Below are positions 10,542 through 18,740 of a stretch of 64,000 bases of DNA, one piece after another. A program made the translations under genes and the position numbers. Below the pieces are notes generated by a model. The model was given only the letters and a program-made list of their open reading frames with translations. It was not told where the DNA came from and made no database searches. Numbering within the stretch: the first letter of the stretch is position 1; every line of letters begins with the position of its first letter. This DNA is from Nocardia vulneris (GTDB lineage Bacteria; Actinomycetota; Actinomycetes; Mycobacteriales; Mycobacteriaceae): contig NZ_BDCI01000017.1 in assembly GCF_001613425.1 (NCBI RefSeq), forward strand, positions 372,001 through 436,000, in the 5' to 3' direction.

Positions 10542-11726
10542 ATGACCTATCCCCGACACCCCCTCGCCGGGACGCCGAGCCTGCTGCGCGCGATCAACGA
10601 CCGGGCCGCCCTGGAGTTGCTGCTCGACAACGGCCCGCTCTCGCGCACCCAGATCGGCACGCTGACGGGGTTGTCCAAACCGACCGCCTCCCAACTGCTC
10701 GGCCGCCTGGAGGCCGCCGGACTGGTCGTGCCGGTGGGCACCGCGGCGGGTGGGCCGGGCCCGAACGCGCAGCTCTACCAAGTGAATCCAGCCGCGGCAT
10801 ACGTGGCAGGGGTCGACGTCACCAACACCGCGATCCGACTGGCGGTCGCCGACATCACCGGCGCCACCCTGGCCGAGCACGAGGTCAGCACCAAGGGCTG
10901 GCAGGCCGCGCAGACGCTCACCAAGGTGGCCGAGGCCGTCGCCGAGACGATCGGACTGGCCGGACTCGCCGCGGGCGCGGTGCGCGAGGTGGTGATCGGG
11001 ATCGGCGGCGCGCTCGACCCCGCCACCGGCAAGCTGCGCTACGCCACCCACCTGCCGGGCTGGCACTCCCCCAGGCTCGTCGCCGAACTTGCAGCCGCGA
11101 TCGGCACCACGGTCTCGATCGAGAACGACGTGAACCTCGCCGCCATGGCCGAGCAGGCGCACGGCGCAGCGCAGGGGTGCGAGGATTTCGCGCTGCTCTG
11201 GACCGGCGAGGGCGTCGGCGCGGCGATCGTGATCGCCGGTCGGCTGCATCGCGGTTTCCACAGCGGCGCAGGCGAAGTCGGCTACATGCCGCTGCCCGGC
11301 GCACCGGTGGTGCACGATGTCCGCCGGAAGAACTCGGGCGGATTCCAGAAACTCGCCGGGGCGCCCGGCGTGCTGGCGCTCGCCCGCCGGCACGGACTCA
11401 CGGCGCCGACCGCCGCACTGGTCGTGGCCGAGGCGCTGGAGACGCCGGACGCCGGCGACGCCTTCTTGCGCGAGCTCGCCGACCGGCTCGCGCTCGGCCT
11501 CGCCAGCATCGTCTCGGTCGTCGACCCGGAGGTGCTGATCCTGGCCGGCGCGATGCCGAGCGCGGGCGGCGAACGGTTGCGCGCACTCGTACAGGACGCA
11601 CTCGACGAACTCACTATGCCGCGCACCGAGGTGCGCTCCAGCACCGTGCCGGGCTCGCCGGTGCTGCACGGAGCGCTCCAGCGCGCCTTGGCCACTACGA
11701 GAGACGCCGTCTTCTCGACTCATTGA
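10542..11726 (+). CDS. ROK-family transcriptional regulator
   Basis: 394 residues from ATG 10542 (MTYPRHPLAG); GTG 10533 is a weaker alternative. The N-terminal winged helix is ALELLLDNGPLSRTQIGTLTG... SKPTASQLLGRLEAAGLV. The C-terminal ROK ATPase-like fold contains GIGGALDPATG and IENDVNLAAMAEQAHG. The zinc motif CxCGxxGC usual in ROK proteins is missing; that region reads SGAGEVGYMPLPG. It probably represses the following transporter genes and is released by a sugar or sugar phosphate. It ends 22 bases before the binding-protein gene. Confidence 0.88.
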   Translation: MTYPRHPLAGTPSLLRAINDRAALELLLDNGPLSRTQIGTLTGLSKPTASQLLGRLEAAGLVVPVGTAAGGPGPNAQLYQVNPAAAYVAGVDVTNTAIRLAVADITGATLAEHEVSTKGWQAAQTLTKVAEAVAETIGLAGLAAGAVREVVIGIGGALDPATGKLRYATHLPGWHSPRLVAELAAAIGTTVSIENDVNLAAMAEQAHGAAQGCEDFALLWTGEGVGAAIVIAGRLHRGFHSGAGEVGYMPLPGAPVVHDVRRKNSGGFQKLAGAPGVLALARRHGLTAPTAALVVAEALETPDAGDAFLRELADRLALGLASIVSVVDPEVLILAGAMPSAGGERLRALVQDALDELTMPRTEVRSSTVPGSPVLHGALQRALATTRDAVFSTH

Positions 11727-11748
11727 TCGACGCCAGGAGTACCGCCCC

Positions 11749-13083
11749 ATGCGTAGAACAACACTCGCAGCGCTCACCGCATGCACCACCGTCGCCCTGC
11801 TGGTCAGCGCCTGTACCGGCACCAATTCCGGTGGCGGCGACGATGGTTCGGCCGAGGGCAAGGACGTGACCATCACTTTCTGGCACGGCTGGAGCCAGGA
11901 CAACGAGGTGCAGGCCATCGAGGCCAACGTCGCCGCGTTCGAGAAACTGCACCCCAACATCGACGTGAAGGTGGTCGGCAACATCGCCGACGACAAGAGC
12001 GAACAGGCGCTGCGGGCGGGCGGCCCGGAGGCGCCGGATGTGGTGTCCTCCTTCACCACCGACCAGGTCGGCAAGTTCTGTTCGGCGAAGGTGTGGGCCG
12101 ACCTCACACCGTTCCTGCGCAAGGACGACATCGACCCGGTGGCCACCTTCCCGGCGACAATGCTCGAATACACCCGCTTCCAAGGCAATCAGTGCGCGTT
12201 GCCGCTGCTCGGTGACACCTACGGCCTGTTCTACAACAAGACCGCCTTCGCCGCCGCCGGTATCACCGCGCCACCCAAGACGTTCAGCGAGTTCGAGGCC
12301 GCCGCCGTGAAATTGACCATCCCCGAAGGGGATACCTTCCGGCAGCTCGGCTTCATGCCGAACTATCACGGCTACGAGACCTCGGTGATGCACTACCTGG
12401 GCCAGTACGGCGCGGACTACTTCGGCCCCGACGGCAAGTCCAATATCGCCACCGATCCCCGGGTGGCCGCGATGTTCGAGTGGCAGAAACGGATGATCGC
12501 GGCACTCGGCGGCTTCGACAAGCTGGAGAAGTACCGCACCGGTTTCGGGGACGAGTTCAGCGCCAACAACCCCTTCCACACCGGCCAGGTGGCGATGTCC
12601 TTCGACGGCGAGTGGCGGACCGCCTCGCTCGCCGTCGACCCGGTGAGCTTCGAGTGGGCCACCGCGCCCTTCCCGGTCCCCGACGATCAAGCCGCCACCT
12701 ACGGGCGCGGCTATCAGACCGGCACCATCATCGGCGTCGCCAATTCCAGCCGAAAGCAAACCGCTGCCTGGCAATTGGTCAAGTTCCTGACCACCGACAC
12801 GGACGCGGTGGTCAACTTCGCCAACGCCATCCACAACGTGCCCAGCACCCTTGCCGCGCTCAGCTCGCCCCAACTGAAGGTCGACGCCAACTTCCAGACC
12901 TTTCTCGACATCGCGAAGAACCCGCACTCGTCCACCACCCCGTCGAGCATCAACGGTGGCGCGTACCAGCTTTCGCTGCGCAACTTCGGTTACGAGTACG
13001 AGGCGGGCAAACAGCCCGACCTGCGCGCGGGCTTGACCGCCACCGCGAAGGAGATCGACGAGGCGATCGACCAGGCGAAGTGA
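11749..13083 (+). CDS. ABC sugar-binding lipoprotein
   Basis: 444 residues. The N terminus is a lipoprotein signal with lipobox LVSAC around residue 23, followed by a Gly/Asp-rich linker. The mature protein begins VTITFWHGWSQDN, typical of family 1 carbohydrate-binding proteins, and contains GLFYNKTAFAAAGI and GQVAMSFDGEW. It is anchored outside the membrane and delivers sugar to the two permeases encoded next. Ligand by context: a chito- or cello-oligosaccharide. No ATPase gene is in the cluster, so a shared MsiK-type ATPase elsewhere is expected. Confidence 0.9.
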   Translation: MRRTTLAALTACTTVALLVSACTGTNSGGGDDGSAEGKDVTITFWHGWSQDNEVQAIEANVAAFEKLHPNIDVKVVGNIADDKSEQALRAGGPEAPDVVSSFTTDQVGKFCSAKVWADLTPFLRKDDIDPVATFPATMLEYTRFQGNQCALPLLGDTYGLFYNKTAFAAAGITAPPKTFSEFEAAAVKLTIPEGDTFRQLGFMPNYHGYETSVMHYLGQYGADYFGPDGKSNIATDPRVAAMFEWQKRMIAALGGFDKLEKYRTGFGDEFSANNPFHTGQVAMSFDGEWRTASLAVDPVSFEWATAPFPVPDDQAATYGRGYQTGTIIGVANSSRKQTAAWQLVKFLTTDTDAVVNFANAIHNVPSTLAALSSPQLKVDANFQTFLDIAKNPHSSTTPSSINGGAYQLSLRNFGYEYEAGKQPDLRAGLTATAKEIDEAIDQAK

Positions 13084-13090
13084 CCGGGCG

Positions 13091-14047
13091 ATGGCACTCC
13101 GGCACCGGACCGTCCCCGCGGCGCTGAAACGCAAGCGCCGCAGGGACACTGTCCGCACCCTCGCGTTCCTGTCCCCCGCGTTGATCGGCTTCGCCTGCTT
13201 CTTCGCCTACCCGCTGCTGTCCACGGTCTACTTCTCGTTCATGCGGTACGACGGCTTCGCCGCGCCGACCTTCGCGGGCCTGAAGAACTGGAACTACGTC
13301 CTGGACAAGTACCCGTACTTCTGGAAAGGGCTCGGCAACACGCTGTGGCTGATCGTGGTGATGGTCTCGCTGCGTGTGGTTTTCGGGCTCGGGATCGGCC
13401 TGCTGGTCACCAAGCTCAAGACCGGGGCGGGGTTGCTGCGCACGGTGCTCTACCTGCCGTATCTGGCACCGCCGGTGGCCGCGACGATGGCGTTCGCGTT
13501 CCTGCTCAACCCCGGCACCGGACCGGTCAACCACCTGCTCGGGAGTATCGGCCTGCCGCAACCGGGTTGGTTCACCGATCCCACCTGGTCCAAACCCGCG
13601 CTGACCATGCTCGCGCTGTGGGGCATCGGCGATCTGATGGTCATCTTCACCGCCGCACTGCTCGACGTCTCCCGCGAGCAGTACGAGGCGGCGGAACTGG
13701 ACGGCGCGGGGCCGTGGCACCGGTTCCGGTACGTCACCCTGCCCAACATCACGCCGATCATCCTGTTCGCGGTGGTGACCGGGGTGATCCAGACCATGCA
13801 GTACTACACCCAGGCCATCGTCGCCGGGAAGGTGGCCAGCGGCAAGATCGGCAGCGCCGGTGAGCCGTTCGAGCCCGGCTACCCGCACGGCTCCACCTGG
13901 ACGCTGCCGCAGATGGTCTACAACCTGGGGTTCCAGCGCTTCGACATCGGCTCGGCGTGCGTGGTCGCGGTGATCCTGTTCGGCCTGTCGATGGCCTTCA
14001 CCTCGCTGCTGTTGCGGCGCAGATCCGGCTTCCTGCAGGAGGACTGA
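13091..14047 (+). CDS. Sugar ABC transporter permease (MalF type)
   Basis: 318 residues, about six membrane helices. It starts 8 bases after the binding-protein stop. The ATPase-coupling EAA loop is EQYEAAELDGAGPWHRFRYV, near residue 200. The N-terminal KRKRRRD stretch is cytosolic. It forms the inner-membrane channel with the next gene product. Confidence 0.92.
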   Translation: MALRHRTVPAALKRKRRRDTVRTLAFLSPALIGFACFFAYPLLSTVYFSFMRYDGFAAPTFAGLKNWNYVLDKYPYFWKGLGNTLWLIVVMVSLRVVFGLGIGLLVTKLKTGAGLLRTVLYLPYLAPPVAATMAFAFLLNPGTGPVNHLLGSIGLPQPGWFTDPTWSKPALTMLALWGIGDLMVIFTAALLDVSREQYEAAELDGAGPWHRFRYVTLPNITPIILFAVVTGVIQTMQYYTQAIVAGKVASGKIGSAGEPFEPGYPHGSTWTLPQMVYNLGFQRFDIGSACVVAVILFGLSMAFTSLLLRRRSGFLQED

Positions 14048-14050
14048 GCG

Positions 14051-14941
14051 ATGACCATGACCACGACGCTGCCGGTGCCCGTGCGCGCCGATCCGATCGA
14101 GGCCAGGGGCGCACGTCGCAAAGGCGTCCTGAACTGGGTGGCGCTGCACTCGCTCGCGATCGCCGTCGCGCTGCTGTTCATCCTGCCGTTCGTGTTCGTC
14201 TTCCTCACCTCGGTGATGACGGATCGGCAGGCCCTCACCTCGGATCTGTGGCCCGCGCAGTGGCAGTGGCGCAACTACGTCGAGGTGTGGCAGACGCCCG
14301 GCTTCCTCGGCTGGTGGCGCAACACCCTGCTGTACGCCGGGGCAGGCACCGCGCTGACCCTGCTGTCCAGCATTCCGGCGGCCTACGCGCTGGCGAAATT
14401 CCGGTTCCGCGGCCGCAATCTGGCGTTGATGGCGGTCATCTCGATGATGATGCTGCCCCCGCAGGTCACCGTCATCCCGATGTATCTGGTGTGGTCCAAG
14501 CAGTTTCATCTCACCGGCTCGCTGTGGCCGCTGATCATTCCGCTGGCCTTCGGCGAGGCGTTCTCGATATTCCTGCTGCGCCAGTTCCTGCTGACCATTC
14601 CCGACGACTATCTCGAGGCCGCGCGGATCGACGGCTGCGGCGAACTACGCATTCTGTTGCGTATCGTGCTGCCGATGGCGCGGCCCGCCATCGCGGCCGT
14701 CACGCTGTTCCAGTTCTTCTATTGCTGGAACGACTATTTCGGTCCGCAGATCTATGCCAGCGAGAACCCCGGCGCGTGGACGCTCAGTTATGGACTGGAG
14801 TCCTTCAAGGCCGCACACCACACCAATTGGAATCTCACCATGGCCGCCACCGTACTGGTGATGGCGCCGGTGATCATCATCTTCTTCTTCGCGCAGAAGG
14901 CTTTCATCGAAGGCGTGACACTGACAGGGGTGAAAGGCTGA
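14051..14941 (+). CDS. Sugar ABC transporter permease (MalG type)
   Basis: 296 residues with six predicted helices. The EAA loop is PDDYLEAARIDGCGELRILL. The protein ends FAQKAFIEGVTLTGVKG, the usual MalG-type C terminus. It starts 4 bases after the partner permease and its TGA shares one base with the ATG of the GH4 gene (TGATG), so translation is coupled. Confidence 0.92.
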   Translation: MTMTTTLPVPVRADPIEARGARRKGVLNWVALHSLAIAVALLFILPFVFVFLTSVMTDRQALTSDLWPAQWQWRNYVEVWQTPGFLGWWRNTLLYAGAGTALTLLSSIPAAYALAKFRFRGRNLALMAVISMMMLPPQVTVIPMYLVWSKQFHLTGSLWPLIIPLAFGEAFSIFLLRQFLLTIPDDYLEAARIDGCGELRILLRIVLPMARPAIAAVTLFQFFYCWNDYFGPQIYASENPGAWTLSYGLESFKAAHHTNWNLTMAATVLVMAPVIIIFFFAQKAFIEGVTLTGVKG

Positions 14942-16230
14942 TGCCCGCACTGAAATTGGCCGTCGTCGGCGGCGGTTCCACCTACACACCCGAGCTGATC
15001 GACGGGTTCGCGCGGCTGCGCGACACCCTGCCGATCGACGAGATCGTGTTGATCGACCCGGCGGCGCAACGGCTGGCGCTGATCGCCGGACTGGCCCGCC
15101 GGATGTTCGAGAAACAGGGCAATCCGGTGCGGGTGTCCACCGCCTCGTCCGTCGCGGCAGGCGCCGACGGTGCCGATGCCGTGCTGCTCCAGCTGCGCGT
15201 CGGCGGACAGGCCGCCCGCAACGAAGACGAGACCTGGCCGCTCGAATGCGGTTGTGTCGGACAGGAAACCACCGGCGCGGGCGGTCTGGCCAAGGCGCTG
15301 CGCACGGTTCCGGTGGTGCTCGAACTCGCCGAACAGATTCGCCGGGCCAACCCGGACGCCTGGATCATCGATTTCACCAACCCGGTCGGGATCGTCACCC
15401 GGGCGTTGCAGACCGCCGGGCACAAGGCGGTCGGCCTGTGCAACGTGGCCATCGATTTCCAGCGAAAGTTCGCCCGGCACTTGGGCGTCGAGCCGGAGCT
15501 GGTCCAGCTCGACCACGTCGGCCTCAATCACCTCACCTGGGAGCGCGGCGTCACCGTGCTCGACAGTCCCGGCGCGGCAACAGGTTACGAAGCGCTACCC
15601 AAGCTGCTCGCCGATTTCGGCGCCGACATCGCGGCCGATACCCGGCTGCCGGTCGAGCTGCTGCGGCACCTCGGCGTCGTTCCGTCGTACTACCTGCGGT
15701 ACTTCTATCAGCACGACACGGTCGTCGAGGAGTTGCGCGCGAAGGGTTCCCGGGCCGCCGAGGTGGCCGAGCTGGAACGGCAGTTGCTCACCATGTACGC
15801 CGACCCGGCGTTGGACACCAAACCCGAACTGCTCGGAAAACGCGGTGGCGCTTTCTATTCCGAGGCCGCGGTGCAGCTGATCGCCGCGCTGCTCGGCACC
15901 GGCGCGGCCGCGGGCGTGCAAGTGGTCAACACCCGCAACGACGGCACCCTCCCGTCGCTGCCCGACGACGCGGTGATCGAGGTGCCCGCGCGGGTGGACG
16001 CGGCAGGCGTCCGTCCACTACCGCAGCCGCCACTCGACCCGCGCTTCGGCGGACTGATCGCGCACGTCACCGCGTACGAACAACTGGCGTTGCGGGCCGC
16101 CGTCGAAGGCGGGCGCGAACTCGTCTTCGACGCGCTGCTGGCCCATCCGCTGGTCGGCCAGTTCGAACTGGCCGACCAGCTCACCGACCGGCTGATCGCG
16201 CACAACCGCGCGCACCTGAGCTGGGCGTGA
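14941..16230 (+). CDS. Family GH4 glycosidase (6-phospho-beta-glucosidase-like)
   Basis: 429 residues. VVGGGSTYTPELIDGF is the NAD-binding loop. The metal-binding Cys and His lie in GLCNVAIDF and HVGLNHLTW. GH4 enzymes use NAD and Mn to cleave by oxidation-elimination, and this subgroup usually acts on 6-phosphorylated disaccharides. The genes beside it encode an ABC transporter, which delivers unphosphorylated sugar, and a sugar kinase, so substrate order is unclear. The signature looks like 6-phospho-beta-glucosidase rather than alpha-galactosidase. Confidence 0.88.
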   Translation: MPALKLAVVGGGSTYTPELIDGFARLRDTLPIDEIVLIDPAAQRLALIAGLARRMFEKQGNPVRVSTASSVAAGADGADAVLLQLRVGGQAARNEDETWPLECGCVGQETTGAGGLAKALRTVPVVLELAEQIRRANPDAWIIDFTNPVGIVTRALQTAGHKAVGLCNVAIDFQRKFARHLGVEPELVQLDHVGLNHLTWERGVTVLDSPGAATGYEALPKLLADFGADIAADTRLPVELLRHLGVVPSYYLRYFYQHDTVVEELRAKGSRAAEVAELERQLLTMYADPALDTKPELLGKRGGAFYSEAAVQLIAALLGTGAAAGVQVVNTRNDGTLPSLPDDAVIEVPARVDAAGVRPLPQPPLDPRFGGLIAHVTAYEQLALRAAVEGGRELVFDALLAHPLVGQFELADQLTDRLIAHNRAHLSWA

Positions 16231-16274
16231 CCATGCCGACCAACACCGTGCATTGCTGGCGGGGGAAGCGTTTG

Positions 16275-17330
16275 ATGAAACTCCCACAGAACGAGCAGGT
16301 TCCGGGCGTCCTCGCGATCGACGCGGGCAACAGCAAGACCGACGTCGCCCTGGTCGCGCTCGACGGAACGGTCCTGGCCGCGGCCCGCGGCGGCGGCTAT
16401 CAGCCCTATCGGGACGGGGCCGAGCAGGCGATCGCGGGGCTCACTCCGCTGGTCGACGCGGTGGCCGAACAGGCCGGGCTCACCCGCGCGCGGGTGCTCA
16501 CCACCCGGGTGAGCGCCTGCATGGCCAATGTCGATCTGCCCATCGAGGAGCGACGCTTCCACGCCGCCATCGCGGGCCGGCCGTGGGGGCTCTCGGTGGG
16601 CGTCGCCAACGACACCTTCGGCCTGCTGCGGGCCGGTACCGACGGTCCGTGCGGCGTCGCGGTGGTCTGCGGCGCCGGAATCAACTGCGCCGGACTGCGA
16701 CCGGACGGCCGGACCGCGCGCTTCCCGGCGCTCGGCGTGCTCACCGGAGACTGGGGTGGTGGCGGCGGAATGGCCGCCGCCGCAATGTGGTACGCCGCGC
16801 GGGCCGAGGACGGCCGGGGCGAGCCGACGGCGCTGTCCGCCGCCATCGGCGCGTATTTCGGGATGACCGGGGCCAACGCGGTCGCCGAGGCGATCCACCT
16901 CGGCCAGCTGGCCGAACACCGGCTACACGAGCTGGTCCGGGTGCTGTTCGCCACCGCGGAAGCGGGCGACCCGACCGCGCTGCGGCTGATCGATCGGCAA
17001 GCCGACGAGATCACCCGCCTCGCGCTCGTCGCCCTGCGCAAGCTCGAACTGCTCGACGAGCCGACGCCCGTGGTACTCGGCGGTGGTGTGCTGGCCGCGC
17101 GGCAACCGTTGCTGATCGACAACGTCCGGGCTCGGCTGGCCGCCGCCGCGCCGCTGGCGGAACCTCGAATCGTGGTCGCCCCACCGGTTCTCGGTGCGGC
17201 GCTGCTCGGGCTGGACCATCTCGCGGCGAGCCCGGCGGCACAGCGGCGGCTCCGCGCTGCATATCCGGCTGCGCAGGAGCCGCCGGAGGGCCGGTCCGGG
17301 TTCGCCAGCGAGATGGGTCAGTTGGCCTGA
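16275..17330 (+). CDS. BadF/BadG-type sugar kinase, probable N-acetylglucosamine kinase
   Basis: 351 residues from ATG 16275 behind GGGGGAAG; ATG 16233 is in frame but lacks a site. LAIDAGNSKTDVALV is the first phosphate loop of the actin-like ATPase fold. GVAVVCGAGINCAG and TGDWGGGGG follow, and VVLGGGVLAA is the C-terminal adenosine motif. This family includes eukaryotic and bacterial GlcNAc kinases. With the transporter, GH4 and LPMO genes it suggests phosphorylation of imported amino sugar. Specificity is inferred from context. Confidence 0.8.
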   Translation: MKLPQNEQVPGVLAIDAGNSKTDVALVALDGTVLAAARGGGYQPYRDGAEQAIAGLTPLVDAVAEQAGLTRARVLTTRVSACMANVDLPIEERRFHAAIAGRPWGLSVGVANDTFGLLRAGTDGPCGVAVVCGAGINCAGLRPDGRTARFPALGVLTGDWGGGGGMAAAAMWYAARAEDGRGEPTALSAAIGAYFGMTGANAVAEAIHLGQLAEHRLHELVRVLFATAEAGDPTALRLIDRQADEITRLALVALRKLELLDEPTPVVLGGGVLAARQPLLIDNVRARLAAAAPLAEPRIVVAPPVLGAALLGLDHLAASPAAQRRLRAAYPAAQEPPEGRSGFASEMGQLA

Positions 17331-17334
17331 GCCG

Positions 17335-17853
17335 TTACCGGCCGATCTGCAGATCGACGCAGGAGTAGAAAGCGTTCGGCGTATCGGCGATATTCCATAC
17401 GCTGCGCAGCTTCTGCTTACCGGTGAAACTGCCGAGATTCACCGTGTGCGTTTCGGTCGCACCCGGCGGCCGATTGTTGCCACTGATGTCGGCGACCTTG
17501 GTGTTCCCGATCCAGTACTCGTAGTTCGTGGTCCGGTGCCGGGCGGTGAAGGTCCAGGTGAAGGTCACCGTGCTGCCGACCTGGTGGACCTTCCACGGCT
17601 TGCTGTCGTCGTCGAGGTCGGCCCAGCGCCGGTCACCGGCGCTGCAATTGCGCTGTCCCTTGGGGCCCTCGACGCTCTGCGGCTCCCATTTGATGGGACC
17701 GCAGGGCAATTGGTTCTGCGCGCACTGCGCCTGCCGGCTGGCCGGCGAGGAAATATAGCCGTGCGCGTTGGCGGGCCCCGCGGGCAGCACGGCGACGACG
17801 AACGGTGCCAGACCTGCCGCCGTGACGATGGACAGCATTCTTCTGTTGAACAT
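17335..17853 (-). CDS. AA10 lytic polysaccharide monooxygenase
   Basis: 172 residues. A 30-residue signal peptide ends GPANA, leaving His31 (HGYISS) as mature N terminus. His31 and His106 (TARHRTTNYEYW) make the copper histidine brace. Phe162 in NAFYSCVD is the axial residue, and four cysteines suit two disulfides. It is a single-domain enzyme with no carbohydrate-binding module. AA10 enzymes cleave crystalline chitin or cellulose oxidatively outside the cell; the neighbours favour chitin. It is convergent with the sugar-kinase gene, 4 bases apart. Confidence 0.93.
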   Translation of the reverse strand: MFNRRMLSIVTAAGLAPFVVAVLPAGPANAHGYISSPASRQAQCAQNQLPCGPIKWEPQSVEGPKGQRNCSAGDRRWADLDDDSKPWKVHQVGSTVTFTWTFTARHRTTNYEYWIGNTKVADISGNNRPPGATETHTVNLGSFTGKQKLRSVWNIADTPNAFYSCVDLQIGR

Positions 17854-18155
17854 GGGTGACTCCCTGTGCCCGGAATGGGCAATAGTCGGCCGAATATTCG
17901 GCTCGATGCGGTAGGTATTCGAACCTTAAAGCGCCGCCATATAATTGGTCGAGTGCACAGGAGTGGGGAGGCAACTGGGGACCGTAAATAACGAAATAGA
18001 CTCGAGCCGAACGGTATTCACCGCGATTCAGCCGAAGATCATTTCCGTTTCATTGCTCATCATGCAATAGCGAATTTCGATCTTCCGGCACTCGGAATAG
18101 ATCGCGATGTCGCAAGGTTCGTCGTAGGGAAGTCCGCCGACCGAAAGGATCCCCG
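17854..18155. other. Intergenic region upstream of the LPMO and PNPOx genes
   Basis: About 300 bases that are notably more AT-rich than their surroundings. It should hold the two divergent promoters. I see no gene, clear operator or RNA element. Confidence 0.5.
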
Positions 18156-18575
18156 ATGGCGAAGATGACCAGCGATGAACGCGAGAAGTTCCTGGCCGAG
18201 TTGCACGTGGGGGTGATCGCGATCGAACGCGCCGATCGCGCGCCGCTCGCGGTACCGATCTGGTACGGCTACGAGCCGGGCGGCGAGGTGAAGATCTGGA
18301 CCGACAACGGCTCGGTGAAAGAGCGCCTGATCCGGGCCGCGGGGCGGTTCTCGCTGACCGCGCAGGTGGAGCAGCCGCCGTACCGGTACGTCACCGTGGA
18401 GGGCACGGTGACCAGCATCGAGCGCGCCACCGTGGACGACGTGCTGGCCATCGCCGTGCGCTACCTCGGCCCCGACGAGGGCAAGGCCTTCGCCGAGCAG
18501 AACCTCTCCGAATCCTCGCTGCTGGTCAGCCTGCGCCCGGAGAAGTGGCTGAGCACGGACTACGCCAAGGAGTAG
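18156..18575 (+). CDS. PNPOx-fold flavin/F420-type protein
   Basis: 139 residues from ATG 18156 behind GAAAGGA. The sequence shows the split-barrel pattern LAELHVGVIAIERADRAPLAVPIWYGYE, GSVKERLIRAAGRFSLTAQ and YVTVEGTVTSIE (each cited in part). This is the pyridoxamine-5'-phosphate-oxidase-like family. In mycolate actinomycetes many members bind FMN, F420 or haem breakdown products. The substrate is unknown. A large hairpin follows 33 bases after the stop. Confidence 0.8.
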   Translation: MAKMTSDEREKFLAELHVGVIAIERADRAPLAVPIWYGYEPGGEVKIWTDNGSVKERLIRAAGRFSLTAQVEQPPYRYVTVEGTVTSIERATVDDVLAIAVRYLGPDEGKAFAEQNLSESSLLVSLRPEKWLSTDYAKE

Positions 18576-18607
18576 CGCATCCGCGGCAACCACACGAGCC
18601 GTGTCGA

Positions 18608-18657
18608 TGTCAATCAACTGTCCCGGTGGGTGCACCTGCCCGGGCAGTTGATTGACA
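18608..18657. repeat. Large imperfect inverted repeat
   Basis: TGTCAATCAACTG at 18608-18620 is matched exactly by its complement at 18645-18657, and the stem continues as CCCGG/CCGGG after one mismatch. It lies between two plus-strand genes. It may be the terminator of the upstream gene or an operator for the DUF3556 gene. Confidence 0.7.
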
Positions 18658-18740
18658 GCAAATGTCGCGACTGCCAACGTATCCAGGGACCGCGAGGTCC
18701 TGATCCGGTGGGCCCCGGCGTTGTCGAGCGGAGCGTGCTG

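Noticed and set aside
10500-12188. 562-codon minus-strand frame over the ROK and binding-protein genes
   Set aside because: Shadow frame without motifs; plus-strand genes are secure.
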